Shown in pieces: positions 8,092 through 16,904 of a stretch of 64,000 nt of DNA. A program made the position numbers and the translations under genes. Below the pieces are notes generated by a model. That model made no database searches, was not told the origin of the DNA, and saw nothing but the letters and a program-made list of their open reading frames with translations. The stretch covers positions 868,001-932,000 of the forward strand of contig NZ_JACIDM010000001.1 in NCBI RefSeq assembly GCF_014196335.1, given 5' to 3'. The stretch is from Brevundimonas lenta (lineage in GTDB: Bacteria; Pseudomonadota; Alphaproteobacteria; Caulobacterales; Caulobacteraceae). Numbering within the stretch: the stretch's first letter is position 1; every line of letters begins with the position of its first letter.

Positions 8092-8130
8092 AAAAAAGAA
8101 GGGCGGGGCCTCGCGGCTCCGCCCTTTTTT
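8092..8130. terminator. Bidirectional intrinsic terminator between POT gene and TonB receptor
   Basis: A GGGCGGGGCC...GGCTCCGCCC hairpin (8101-8124) is followed by TTTTTT on the plus strand and preceded by AAAAAA (8092-8097), which becomes a U-tract on the minus strand. It lies 17 nt after the POT stop and about 50 nt after the receptor stop, so it can terminate both convergent transcripts. Confidence 0.9.
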
Positions 8131-8182
8131 CATGCGCCCGGGGGAGAGCGCATCCAGTCTGGAAACACTCAAGACGCCTTCT

Positions 8183-10294
8183 TCAGAAGGTCTTCCTTAT
8201 CTGGACGAAGAGCCACTGGCTCATGCGCGTGCGGCGGACCTCCCGGAACGACAGCGGGGCCACGTCACGGGGACCGGAATAGATGTCCCGGTCGTAGCCG
8301 ATGGCCCGGTTCGTGGCGTTGCCGAGGTCCAGCCGCACGGTCAGGTCCGGACGCGGCTTCCACTGGCCGTAGATGTTCACGAACGGCTCGGACACGAAGG
8401 TGCGGATCTCGCGCACCCGGTAGTTCGGATTGCGGTCGGTGTTGCAGCCATGGTCGAAGCCGTACGACCACTTCCCGCCCTGCAGGTCCTGGTTGAAGGC
8501 GATGCCGCAGCCGAACGGCTGCTGCCCCTGCAGACGGCGCTCCTCGCCGGTGACCGGGTCGATGACGCTGGAGTCCGCCCAGCTGCCGCGGGCCTGGAAG
8601 CGCGCGTTGGGCATGCCCAGCTTGTCCATCGGCAGGGTCAGGCGGACCTGGAAGAAGTCGGACGTGCCGTCGCCGATATTGCCCACGCCGTCGAAGCCGC
8701 CGCTCAGCGGAATGACGTCGACGACGTCCTCGATCTCGGCGTGCTGCAGGGTGAAGTCGAGGACGCCTTCGCCCCAGAACCTGCGCTCGTAGAAGGCCTC
8801 GAACAGCGTCGACTGCGACGGCACCAGGTCGGGGTTGCCGCCCTCGACCTCGCCGATGTCGATGTCGGCCGAGGCGACGAAATCGCCGAAGTCCAGCTGG
8901 CTGACCTCCCGCTCGACGCGGAAGCGGAACTGCTGGCCCGACCACGGGGTCCACGTCGCCTGCACCCGGGGCTTGGGATAGACGAACGACTTGCTGAGAT
9001 CGCTGTCGCCCGACTGGCTGATTTCGGAGACCTCGACCCGCAGGCCGAACTCGAGCGTGAATTCCGGATTGGGCCGCCAGGTCGTCTGGCCGAACACCTC
9101 GCCGCGCAGCTCCTCGACCTTGACCGCCGACGACGGCAGCGGAATGACCACGCCGTTCTCCTCAAACGCCGTGGCGCTGTCGAGGAAGTTGTAGGCGACC
9201 TCGCCGCCGCTCTCGACGGCCCACTCGTCGGCGGGCCGGTAGCGCAGTTCGGCGCGAAGGACGGACTCGCCCGCGGTGGAGTCCTCGGTGAAGGTCGAGC
9301 TGTCGCCCGCCGCTTCGGAAATGCCGGTGTAGTCTTCAGTCTGGACGCGCTGCAGGCCGGTGATCTCCAGCGCCGTGCGCGGGCTGAAGTCGCGAACCCA
9401 GTTGACCCCGAGTTCGCCGCTGTACTGATCGGACGTCTCGTCGTTGAAACTGTCGATCCCGGCGCCGGAGCGGACGCGCAGGTCCTGGGTGTTCTCGCTG
9501 CCGAACCAGCCGAGCAGGCCGTTTACGCGGAGCAGGCCGTCGGCGACGCGGCGCTGGACCGCGCCGGTGGCGCGCACGTTGCGGAACCGGTCCCACAGCT
9601 CCAGATCGGCGTCCTGGATCAGGTCGCCCGCCGGATCGTAGCGGCGGCGATAGCCGTCGCCGGTGCCGTCGGTGCGGTCGGTGGTGGCGCTGATCGAGCC
9701 CTCGATCTGGTTGTCGCCCTCGCGCCGGGAATAGCGGCCGGACACCACCGGACCGACATAGCCGTCGGGGTAGGTGTAGGCGTTGAATTCCAGCACCCGT
9801 TCGGTGATCGCGGTCCGCACCAGAACGACGTTGGCGACAACCGGATGGCCCTGCATGTCGATGCCCGGAGCGCCGCCGCGGATCAGCTCGATCCGCGCCA
9901 CGCCGGCGGCGGAGATGCGGCGCAGGACCTGTTCGACGCTGTCGCTCTTTGTCGAGGGCGGCTGGCCGTCGATCAGGACGTTGCCGGCCGTGCCGGCCAG
10001 GCCGCGCGTGCCGCTGTCGCCCGGATTGAAGGCGAACCCGGGCAGGCGGAAGATCATGTCCAGCGCCGTATCGGGGCGGCTGTCGGCGAAGAAGGCGGGT
10101 TCGAAGACCAGCACGCCCTGCTGGACCGTATCGACCTCGGGCGCTGACGTCACGGGACCGGTCGGGACCGGCGCTTCGGCGGCGGTTTCCGGATCGGCCG
10201 TGGTAGGAGGCGTTTGCGGCGGGGGCGTCTGGGCCATCGCGGGCGCGGCCAGAACCGCGGCGGCGACGCTCGCCAGCCAGAACGCCTTGCGCAT
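8183..10294 (-). CDS. TonB-dependent outer membrane receptor (paralogue 2 of a tandem pair)
   Basis: This 703-residue precursor has signal peptide MRKAFWLASVAAAVLAAPAMA. A Pro/Thr-rich linker precedes a VQQGVLVFEPAFFA segment and the plug domain (NVLIDGQPPSTKSDSVEQVL and RIELIRGGAPGIDMQGHPVV). The rest is beta-strand-rich barrel ending in RKTF, with the C-terminal Phe of outer membrane proteins. ATG 10294 is preceded by GGGAGAGG. The plug segment and terminus match the neighbour at 10492-12528 closely, so the two arose by duplication. Ligand is unknown; no sugar or siderophore biosynthesis genes lie next to it. Confidence 0.9.
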   Translation of the reverse strand: MRKAFWLASVAAAVLAAPAMAQTPPPQTPPTTADPETAAEAPVPTGPVTSAPEVDTVQQGVLVFEPAFFADSRPDTALDMIFRLPGFAFNPGDSGTRGLAGTAGNVLIDGQPPSTKSDSVEQVLRRISAAGVARIELIRGGAPGIDMQGHPVVANVVLVRTAITERVLEFNAYTYPDGYVGPVVSGRYSRREGDNQIEGSISATTDRTDGTGDGYRRRYDPAGDLIQDADLELWDRFRNVRATGAVQRRVADGLLRVNGLLGWFGSENTQDLRVRSGAGIDSFNDETSDQYSGELGVNWVRDFSPRTALEITGLQRVQTEDYTGISEAAGDSSTFTEDSTAGESVLRAELRYRPADEWAVESGGEVAYNFLDSATAFEENGVVIPLPSSAVKVEELRGEVFGQTTWRPNPEFTLEFGLRVEVSEISQSGDSDLSKSFVYPKPRVQATWTPWSGQQFRFRVEREVSQLDFGDFVASADIDIGEVEGGNPDLVPSQSTLFEAFYERRFWGEGVLDFTLQHAEIEDVVDVIPLSGGFDGVGNIGDGTSDFFQVRLTLPMDKLGMPNARFQARGSWADSSVIDPVTGEERRLQGQQPFGCGIAFNQDLQGGKWSYGFDHGCNTDRNPNYRVREIRTFVSEPFVNIYGQWKPRPDLTVRLDLGNATNRAIGYDRDIYSGPRDVAPLSFREVRRTRMSQWLFVQIRKTF

Positions 10295-10341
10295 GAAACC
10301 CTCTCCCTGTTGCGGGAACGGTGCCCGCACGGCGTCGGCGG

Positions 10342-10372
10342 CTCCAGTTACAAGCCCGACAGGTGTGTTAAT
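10342..10372 (-). promoter_or_regulatory. Receptor-pair upstream motif, copy 2
   Basis: This stretch begins (plus strand) CTCCAGTTACAAG and continues with GACAGGTG and TTAATCG. It is shared with 12582-12613 and lies about 48 nt upstream of the receptor start at 10294. On the coding strand the TTGTAAC element could be part of a promoter read by an alternative sigma factor, which is inference only. Confidence 0.5.
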
Positions 10373-10407
10373 CGAGGACGCTTACTGGCGACGGATGGGC
10401 CCGTTGG

Positions 10408-10452
10408 GGTGGAGGCGAACGATCCGACTGCATTCGGATCGCCGCCTCCACC
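10408..10452 (-). repeat. Large stem-loop between the two TonB receptor genes
   Basis: The arms GGTGGAGGCG + CGATCCGA (10408-10427) pair with TCGGATCG + CGCCTCCACC (10434-10452), giving an 18-bp stem with a small internal bulge and a 6-nt loop. It lies 40 nt past the stop of the upstream receptor (10492). No U-tract follows, so it looks like an mRNA 3'-end stabiliser or Rho-assisted terminator. Confidence 0.6.
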
Positions 10453-10491
10453 ACCGGGCGCCCTCGCACGGGGGGTGAGCGAGGACGTTTC

Positions 10492-12528
10492 TCAGAAGGT
10501 CTTGCGCAGGCGCAGCGACCAGAAGGTGCGCGGATCGATCAGGCGATCCTCGACGAACAGGATGTTCCGCGGCACGTCGCGGTCGGCGTAGACCGTCCGC
10601 TCGATGTCGAAGTCGTTCCAGATGTTGACCTGGGCGCGCAGCGACAGGCCGGGCTGCGGCTTGTACTCGCCCCACAGCTCGAAATAGTCGGTGCCCTGCC
10701 AGCCGACGCGCTGGTCGGGGTCGAAGCTGGTCTGGCTGAGTTTGGGGATCCAGGCGGTGCCCCACTGGAACTTCCAGGACGTGATGTCCTGCTCGAAGCT
10801 GACCACGGCCTGGCTCGGGCGCACGCCGGAGATCGGGCGGATCTCGCCGGTGGTCGGATCGGTGACCTCGGTGTGGTTCCAGGTGTTGCGGAAGCCGAAG
10901 CGGCCGCCCGAGATGCCCAGTTTGGTGGTCGGGATGGTGATGTTCAGCGCCAGCTGGTCCAGCGTGCCGTCGCCGATGTTGCCGACCGCCGACAGGCCGT
11001 CGTCCAGCGGGATGACGTCGATGGCGTCGGTGATCTCGTCGTGGCGCAGACCGATGCTGATGATGCCGTCGGACCAGAAGCGGCGCTCGTAAATCGCTTC
11101 CATGATCCAGCGCTGCTCGGGCACCAGGTTGACGTTGCCGCCGAGGACGTTTTCGTCCTCCAGATCGGCGGAGGCGGCGAAGTCGCCGAAGTCCAGCTGG
11201 CCGACTTCACGCTCGAAGCGAACGCGCAGCTGGTTGTTCTCCATCGGCGTCCAGGTGGCCAGGAAGCGCGGCTTCGGGAAGAAGAAGCTCTCCTCCTGGG
11301 CGGCGTCGCCCGACTGGCTGATGGTCGAGGCCTCAAGACGCAGGCCGCCTTCCAGGGTCAGCTGGTCGCTATAGCGCCACAGGGCTTTGCCGAAGGCTTC
11401 GCCGCGAATCTCCTCGACCTTCACCGAGGCCGACGGCAGCGGCACCGGCACGCCGCCGACGGTGAAGGCCTGGGTCGTGTCGAGCATGTTGTAGGCGACT
11501 TCGCCGCCCATCTCGAAGGTCCAGGTCGCCGAGCGCTCCCAGCGTACCAGGCTGCGCAGGATTGATTCCGAGCTCGTGCCTTCCGAGCCGAACAGCTGTT
11601 CGGGTCCGGGCACGCCGACGAGGGTGGTCTGGGCGCTCGACAGGCCGTCGAACTCGTCCCACTCGTGGATCAGGCGGGTCTCGAGGCTCATCTTGGAGTT
11701 CAGCGGGCGGGTGTAGACCACCCCGAACTCGCCGCCCGTGACGTCCTCGTTGTACCGGCTGTCACGGATCACGTCCGGGCCGGTCTGAAGCTGGAATTCG
11801 TTCCAGTCGTTGATGCCGTAGCGCGCGGTCAGGTCGATCTTGCCGCCCATCAGCGGGCCGGCGTAGTTGCCCCGGATCGAGGTGCCGCCGCCGTAGCCGT
11901 CGTTGTAGTAGTCCTCGTCGCGCGTGATGTTGCCGTTGGCGTCCGTGCGGATGACGCGGCCCCGGCCGTTGGAGTCGCTGGACGAAATGCCGTCGCTCAG
12001 CGTCACGCCCCAGGTGCGCTCACCCTCGCGGGCGGTGAACTGGTAGGAGGCACCGTAGAGGTCCTGACCGCCCTCGAACAGGGTGCCGTACAGGTTGACC
12101 ACGTGCTCGCGGCTGGACGTGGACTTCAGGATCACGTTCACGACGACCGAATAGCCCTGCATGTCGATGCCGGGGGCCCCGCCGCGGATCAGCTCGATCC
12201 GCTCGACGTTGGCGGCGATGGTGCGGGCCAGAACGTTGGAACCGGTGTCATTCTTCGACGCCGGACGGGAGCCGTTGATCAGGATATTGCCGACCGCGCC
12301 TTCGAAGCCGCGGGCGCCGGAGCCGTCGTTGACGGAGAAGCCGGGGACCCGCTCGACCATGTCCAGCGCGGTGTTGGGGCGGGCTTCGGCGAAGAAGGCG
12401 GGTTCGAAGACCAGTACGCCGGTTTGTCCGGCTTCGGCCTGTGGCGGCGCCTCTTCGGGCGTTTGCGCGGCCGCTGCGCCGGCGGTCAGCAGCAGGGCTG
12501 TCGTCGCCAGCAGGATGGTCTTCGTCAT
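10492..12528 (-). CDS. TonB-dependent outer membrane receptor (paralogue 1 of a tandem pair)
   Basis: This 678-residue protein has signal peptide MTKTILLATTALLLTAGAAAA. It continues with QTGVLVFEPAFFAEARPNTA, then plug motifs NILINGSRPASKNDTGSNVL and RIELIRGGAPGIDMQGYSVV, then a barrel ending in LRLRKTF. ATG 12528 is followed by a typical cleavable leader. It shares plug, barrel end and upstream motif with the next gene (8183-10294). The plug lacks an obvious VVTA-type TonB box; the conserved GVLVFEP segment right after the leader is the likely energy-coupling region. Ligand unknown. Confidence 0.9.
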   Translation of the reverse strand: MTKTILLATTALLLTAGAAAAQTPEEAPPQAEAGQTGVLVFEPAFFAEARPNTALDMVERVPGFSVNDGSGARGFEGAVGNILINGSRPASKNDTGSNVLARTIAANVERIELIRGGAPGIDMQGYSVVVNVILKSTSSREHVVNLYGTLFEGGQDLYGASYQFTAREGERTWGVTLSDGISSSDSNGRGRVIRTDANGNITRDEDYYNDGYGGGTSIRGNYAGPLMGGKIDLTARYGINDWNEFQLQTGPDVIRDSRYNEDVTGGEFGVVYTRPLNSKMSLETRLIHEWDEFDGLSSAQTTLVGVPGPEQLFGSEGTSSESILRSLVRWERSATWTFEMGGEVAYNMLDTTQAFTVGGVPVPLPSASVKVEEIRGEAFGKALWRYSDQLTLEGGLRLEASTISQSGDAAQEESFFFPKPRFLATWTPMENNQLRVRFEREVGQLDFGDFAASADLEDENVLGGNVNLVPEQRWIMEAIYERRFWSDGIISIGLRHDEITDAIDVIPLDDGLSAVGNIGDGTLDQLALNITIPTTKLGISGGRFGFRNTWNHTEVTDPTTGEIRPISGVRPSQAVVSFEQDITSWKFQWGTAWIPKLSQTSFDPDQRVGWQGTDYFELWGEYKPQPGLSLRAQVNIWNDFDIERTVYADRDVPRNILFVEDRLIDPRTFWSLRLRKTF

Positions 12529-12581
12529 TGCAGGATTCCCCTCGTCGTGTGACGCAAGGTGTGACCGCGTGACGCAACCGT

Positions 12582-12613
12582 CTCCAGTTACAAGACGGAC
12601 AGGTGGATTAAAT
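12582..12613 (-). promoter_or_regulatory. Receptor-pair upstream motif, copy 1
   Basis: Second copy of the element described at 10342-10372: CTCCAGTTACAAG, six partly different bases, AGGTG, then TTAAATCG. It lies 54 nt upstream of the receptor start at 12528, nearly the same spacing as in the other copy. The flanking DNA between motif and start codon is not similar, which points to selection on this element. Confidence 0.5.
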
Positions 12614-12698
12614 CGCAGACAGCATTACAGCGCCGTCATCTTTGTGTTCTCATCTGGGTTGATCAATACTGCCTCTCTCAAGTTGAACGGGTGAGTTC

Positions 12699-13679
12699 GT
12701 GAAAGCCGTCGCTGTCTTACTGTCCGCCGCTCTCGCCCTGTCCCTGCCTGCATCCGGCGTGCAGGCGCAGACCGGTCCCGGGCCGACCGCCCAGGCCACG
12801 GAGCTGGATGAGATCGTCGTCCTCGCCCGCCGTTCGGGCGCGCCGATGTGGACGGTCACCCGGGGCGACAGCACCCTGATCCTCGTCGGCGCCATTCGCG
12901 GCGTGCCGCGGGACCTGTCCTGGCGTCCGGACGATCTGGAGGCGGCGGCCGCCCGGTCGGACATGATCCTGTTCCCGACGGAGGGACGCGCCTCGGTCAC
13001 CGACCTGCTGCGGGTGCTCTGGCGGATCCGGACGATCTCCCAGATGCCTCAGGGCCAGACCAGCGCCGACTATCTGTCGCCGGACTTTCAGGCGCGGCTG
13101 GATGCGGTGATGGCGAGCGAGCGGAATCAGGACTGGCGCCGGTCCAGCCTGCTGATCCTCGGCTTCGACCTGATGAAGGACAAGGCCGGCTACAACGCGA
13201 GTGACGGCGTCAACGCCGCCGACGTCATCAAGCGCGCCGCCAACCGCGCGCGGGTGCCCGTGCGTCCGGTGGGAACCGTGCGCGGCGACGACATGGTCGA
13301 AAGTCTGATCTCGGCGCCGCAATCCACCCATGTGCCCTGCGTCGAGGCGGCCATCGCCGCCGCCGAGCTGGGCCCGGACGCCAGCCGCGAGCGGGCGGAG
13401 GCCTGGCGTGCGCTCCAGGTGCCGGAGGTGCTGGCCTCGCCGGTCGATCTGGCCGTGAACCGGTGCTGGCCGTGGGCCGATCCCGATATCGGACCGCAGC
13501 TGCGCCAGCAGTGGGCGGCGGCGATCGAGACCTCCCTGATCCAGCCCGGCGTCACTATGGGCGTGGCGCCCATCCGTCTGCTGGCCGAGGAGGGCGGCGT
13601 GCTGGACGGGCTGAAGGCCCGCGGCTTCGAGGTTGTGGGCCCCGATTGGCGAGACGCGCCGGCCGAGGCCGCGCCCTAG
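12699..13679 (+). CDS. TraB/GumN family protein, exported
   Basis: This 326-residue protein starts at GTG 12699 with signal peptide VKAVAVLLSAALALSLPASG and Ala-rich cleavage near VQAQ. The TraB/GumN (Tiki-like) core is suggested by MWTVTRGDSTLILVGAIRG, where the first strand and loop of this family sit, and by CVEAAIAA later. Many bacterial members are putative metal-dependent proteases or hydrolases without a proven substrate. The usual GxxH motif is here GAIRG, so the His ligand seems missing and activity is uncertain. Its TAG stop shares the four bases CTAG with the convergent tldD stop. Confidence 0.75.
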   Translation: MKAVAVLLSAALALSLPASGVQAQTGPGPTAQATELDEIVVLARRSGAPMWTVTRGDSTLILVGAIRGVPRDLSWRPDDLEAAAARSDMILFPTEGRASVTDLLRVLWRIRTISQMPQGQTSADYLSPDFQARLDAVMASERNQDWRRSSLLILGFDLMKDKAGYNASDGVNAADVIKRAANRARVPVRPVGTVRGDDMVESLISAPQSTHVPCVEAAIAAAELGPDASRERAEAWRALQVPEVLASPVDLAVNRCWPWADPDIGPQLRQQWAAAIETSLIQPGVTMGVAPIRLLAEEGGVLDGLKARGFEVVGPDWRDAPAEAAP

Positions 13680-15106
13680 ACGGCGGTGCCGCCGACGGTC
13701 AGGCCGCCGATCTTCAGGCTGGGCTGCCCGATGCCGACCGGGACCCCCTGGCCGCCCTTGCCGCAGACGCCGACGCCCGGATCGAACTCGAAATCGTCGC
13801 CGATGGCCTCGATACGGGTCAAGGCCGTGGCCCCGTCGCCGATCAGGGTGGCGCCGCGGACGGGCGCGGTGATCCGGCCGTCCTCGATGAGGTAGGCCTC
13901 GGTGCACTGGAAGACGAATTTGCCGTTGGTGATGTCCACCTGGCCACCGCCGAAGTTCGCGGCGTAGAGGCCGCGCTTCGTCGAGGCGATCATGTCGGCC
14001 TTCGAATCCTTGCCGCCTTCCATGAAGGTGTTGGTCATGCGCGGCATGGGCATGTGGGCGAACGACTGACGCCGGCCGTTGCCGGTCGCTTTCGCGCCCA
14101 GCTGACGCGCCGACAGGCGGTCGTGCATCAGCCCGACCATGATGCCGTCCTCGATCAGCACGGTGCGCGAGGTCGGCGTGCCTTCGTCGTCGATGGTCAG
14201 GGAGCCGCGGCGGCCGGCGATGGAGCCGTCGTCGACGACGGTCACGCCCGGCGCCGCCACGCGCTTGCCCATCAGGCCGGTGAAGGCCGACGAGCCCTTG
14301 CGGTGGAAGTCGCCCTCGAAGCCGTGGCCGATCGCTTCATGAAGCAGCACGCCCGGCCAGCCGGCGCCCAGAACCACGTCCATTTCGCCTGCGGGACAGT
14401 CGACGGCTTCCAGATTGACCAGGGCCTGACGCAGGGCTTCGTCGACCTGCCATTGCCAGCGATCGGGTGCGATCCAGGTCTCGAACCCGGCGCGGCCGCC
14501 GGCGCCCGAAGAGGCGCCCTCGCGCTTGCCGTCCTTCTCGACGGTGACCGAGACGTTCAGGCGCACCAGCGGGCGCATGTCGCGCACCAACCGGCCGTCG
14601 CCGCGCAGGATTTCGATCTGGCGATGCTCGCCGACCAGCGAGGCCGAGACCTGCACCACCCGCGGATCGCGGGCGCGGGCCCAGGCGTCGATCTCGGCCA
14701 GCAGGGCGATCTTGTCGGAGAAGGCGGGCGAGGCGAGGGGATCGACCTCGTCATAGAGCTTGCGGTTGGTCGCCTGCGGGGCCTCGGCGGCGACGCCGGA
14801 ATGTCCCGAGCGGGCCAGTGCCGCGCTGTCGGCGGCGCGGCGCAGGGCGGGGCCGCTGATTTCATTGGCGTGGGCGAAGCCGGCCGTCTCGCCGGCCACG
14901 ACGCGCAGGCCGAAGCCTTCGGTCGCGTCATAGGCCGCGGACTTCAGGCGGCCGTCGTCGAAGACGAGCGATTCGGATTCAGAGCGTTCGAGGAACAGTT
15001 CGCCGTCATCGGCTCCGGTCAGGGCGTCCTGCAGGATCGAGAGGGCTTCGTCGGCGCCGACCTCGGCGCTGTCGAGGATGGCGGGCGTGGAAACGGGGAC
15101 AGTCAT
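13676..15106 (-). CDS. tldD: Metalloprotease TldD
   Basis: This 476-residue cytoplasmic protein is full length for TldD. The zinc motif HEAIGHGFEGD is intact (His, Glu, His). Other family hallmarks are GRLVRDMRPLVRLNVSV, TFMEGGKDSKADMIASTKRG and the C-terminal GVCGKGGQGVPVGIGQP. With a PmbA/TldE partner, not seen here, it degrades unfolded peptides and matures some modified peptides. ATG 15106 begins MTVPVSTPA. It is convergent with the GumN-like gene and lies 38 nt downstream of the GIN-domain gene. Confidence 0.95.
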   Translation of the reverse strand: MTVPVSTPAILDSAEVGADEALSILQDALTGADDGELFLERSESESLVFDDGRLKSAAYDATEGFGLRVVAGETAGFAHANEISGPALRRAADSAALARSGHSGVAAEAPQATNRKLYDEVDPLASPAFSDKIALLAEIDAWARARDPRVVQVSASLVGEHRQIEILRGDGRLVRDMRPLVRLNVSVTVEKDGKREGASSGAGGRAGFETWIAPDRWQWQVDEALRQALVNLEAVDCPAGEMDVVLGAGWPGVLLHEAIGHGFEGDFHRKGSSAFTGLMGKRVAAPGVTVVDDGSIAGRRGSLTIDDEGTPTSRTVLIEDGIMVGLMHDRLSARQLGAKATGNGRRQSFAHMPMPRMTNTFMEGGKDSKADMIASTKRGLYAANFGGGQVDITNGKFVFQCTEAYLIEDGRITAPVRGATLIGDGATALTRIEAIGDDFEFDPGVGVCGKGGQGVPVGIGQPSLKIGGLTVGGTAV

Positions 15107-15144
15107 CTCGCCTAAGTAGGCGCTGACCGTCCCCGCGTCACGGG

Positions 15145-15924
15145 TCAGAACTGCTCGACTTCGCCCGAGCCGTCGATCGTCTGCTGCAGGCGGCTGGGAC
15201 GACGCGTCAGGACGGCGTCGCCCGAGCCGGAGATCTGCACGTCGGCGCGACCGGTCGGACCGACCACGACATCGCCGCTGCCGGAGATGTCGACGGTGGC
15301 GTCGGTCACCTCCAGATCGTCCAGATCGACCCGGCCGGAACCGTTGACGGTCACATCCGCCCGGTCCGCCCGGCCCTCGGCTACAACCTTGCCCGAACCG
15401 TTGGCGGTCACTGTCAGGGTCGGCTGGTCGTAGTCCCGGATGTTCAGCTGGCCCGGCTCGGCCATCTGGAAGGTTTTCACCGCCGGTGCCGTAACGGTGA
15501 TGCGCAGCGCTTCGGTGTCGCTCCACACATTCACGCCGTTGCGGTTCAGACGCACATAGCTGCGTTCCGGCTCGTCGGAGTAGGCCACGGACAGGCGGCC
15601 GTCCTCGAAGCGGACGCGGTCCACCAGCGATTTGGGACCGGTGATCCTGATGCCCGCCTCGGAACCCTGGACGTAGGTGACGCGGCCGGGCACGTCGACC
15701 GACAGGCTGTCGCCGCCGTTCCAGTTGATGGTGCGGACGGTGTCGGCGGCGGCCGGGCCCCGTTCGACGCGGAAGTGGGAGTTGCCGCCCGCCTCGTCGT
15801 CGGTGACGACCCAGGTCCAGTCGTTGTGGCTGACGTCATTGCCCGCCAGGGCGAAGGCGCCGGTGATGCCGGCCAGGGCGATCACGCCGCCGACGCCGGT
15901 GATGACCAGTAGATTGCGGATCAT
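15145..15924 (-). CDS. GIN-domain (DUF2807) putative surface protein
   Basis: This 259-residue protein has an N-terminal signal or membrane anchor (VITGVGGVIALAGITGAFAL). The C-terminal half is a right-handed beta-helix-like repeat with recurring NGSGKV, NGSGRV, SGSGDV and SGSGDA turns, the hallmark of the GIN (head of auto-transporter adhesin) domain. It lies 13 nt after the DUF1700 gene in a PadR-DUF1700-GIN operon, an arrangement known from other proteobacteria, where such genes are thought to respond to envelope stress. Exact role is unknown. Confidence 0.85.
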   Translation of the reverse strand: MIRNLLVITGVGGVIALAGITGAFALAGNDVSHNDWTWVVTDDEAGGNSHFRVERGPAAADTVRTINWNGGDSLSVDVPGRVTYVQGSEAGIRITGPKSLVDRVRFEDGRLSVAYSDEPERSYVRLNRNGVNVWSDTEALRITVTAPAVKTFQMAEPGQLNIRDYDQPTLTVTANGSGKVVAEGRADRADVTVNGSGRVDLDDLEVTDATVDISGSGDVVVGPTGRADVQISGSGDAVLTRRPSRLQQTIDGSGEVEQF

Positions 15925-15937
15925 GTCAGGTCCTCCC

Positions 15938-16510
15938 TCAGGCCTGGACTTGCGGTTCGAGCGCGGGCTTCAGCACGCGGTAGTGCAGGCGGGCGAACCA
16001 GACGACGGCGTCGACCAGCCATTTGCCGAGGATCGCGGTGATCCCGATCAGGAAGACGCTGAGGCCGATCAGGCCGATGCCCAGCAGGATGGCTGCGAGC
16101 GCGCCGCCCGGAGGTCCGAAGAACGGGCCGCTGACCAGCACGAAGCCGCCGGCGACGAAGACGGCGATGCCGCTCATCAGGATGGCCAGCAGAACGCCCA
16201 GGACCGATGACAGGAAGGGCAGCAGGACAAGGATGTCGAGCGCGCCCAGGCCTATGGTGCCCAGCACGGCGCCGGCGGCCGAAGAGGCGCTTTGTTCCTG
16301 GCTCCAGCGGCGGGCGCCGGCCTCGGCGCGGAGTTCGCGGGCCAGGCGGCCCGGATCGCCGAGCGCGGCGGCCACTTCGGCCTCCGAACGCCCCGCGGCC
16401 ACGCCGTCCTCGAAATGCGACTCATAGTCCGAGGCGATTTCCGCGGCGGTGGTCATGGGCAGGCCCACAAGGCCTTGCTTCAACCGGGCCATGAATTCGG
16501 CACGGGTCAT
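15938..16510 (-). CDS. DUF1700 membrane protein
   Basis: This 190-residue protein opens with MTRAEFMARLKQGLVGLPMT and an EIASDYESHFEDGVAAGRSE helical domain, the DUF1700 N-terminal signature. A VAAALGDPGRLARELRAE segment follows, then four hydrophobic helices. ATG 16510 overlaps the PadR stop as ATGA (16507-16510), so the regulator and membrane protein are translationally coupled. Proteins of this family commonly follow a PadR-like regulator and may act with it in membrane stress sensing; that is inference from context. Confidence 0.85.
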   Translation of the reverse strand: MTRAEFMARLKQGLVGLPMTTAAEIASDYESHFEDGVAAGRSEAEVAAALGDPGRLARELRAEAGARRWSQEQSASSAAGAVLGTIGLGALDILVLLPFLSSVLGVLLAILMSGIAVFVAGGFVLVSGPFFGPPGGALAAILLGIGLIGLSVFLIGITAILGKWLVDAVVWFARLHYRVLKPALEPQVQA

Positions 16511-16872
16511 TGGGCAGCTCCCTCTTCAGCAGGCGCGGCGACCGGTTCAGCCGGAGCGTCCACGATGGATTCGACCGCGCGGGCGAAGGCCCGCCATTCG
16601 CTGGTCTGGGCGTCGAGCGCTCCACGGCCGGCATCGGTCAGTCGGTAATATTTACGGGAAGGCCCGGCGGCCGATTCGACGAGATAGGTCTCGACGAGGC
16701 GATCGGACTGCATCCGCCGCATGAGCGGGTAGATCGTCCCTTCGCCCATATCGATCGCATCCGACAGGGTCGAGGCGATCTCGTAGGCGTAGCTGTCGCG
16801 CCGGTTCAGCAAGGCCAGGACGCATAGCGTCAGCACCCCCTTCTTCAGCTGGATCTCTATGGTTTCGGGCAC
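16507..16872 (-). CDS. PadR family transcriptional regulator
   Basis: This 121-residue protein has the winged-helix LKKGVLTLCVLALLNRRDSYAYE core, YAYEIASTLSDAI recognition helix region and GTIYPLMRRMQSDRLV wing typical of PadR. A helical C-terminal segment RAVESIVDAP would allow dimerisation. It is first in the PadR-DUF1700-GIN operon. A palindrome at 16905-16920 lies 33 nt upstream of its ATG, and autoregulation is likely. Confidence 0.93.
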   Translation of the reverse strand: MPETIEIQLKKGVLTLCVLALLNRRDSYAYEIASTLSDAIDMGEGTIYPLMRRMQSDRLVETYLVESAAGPSRKYYRLTDAGRGALDAQTSEWRAFARAVESIVDAPAEPVAAPAEEGAAQ

Positions 16873-16904
16873 ATCAAGGTCTCCTCTGATGGCTCAAGGG
16901 GTAT

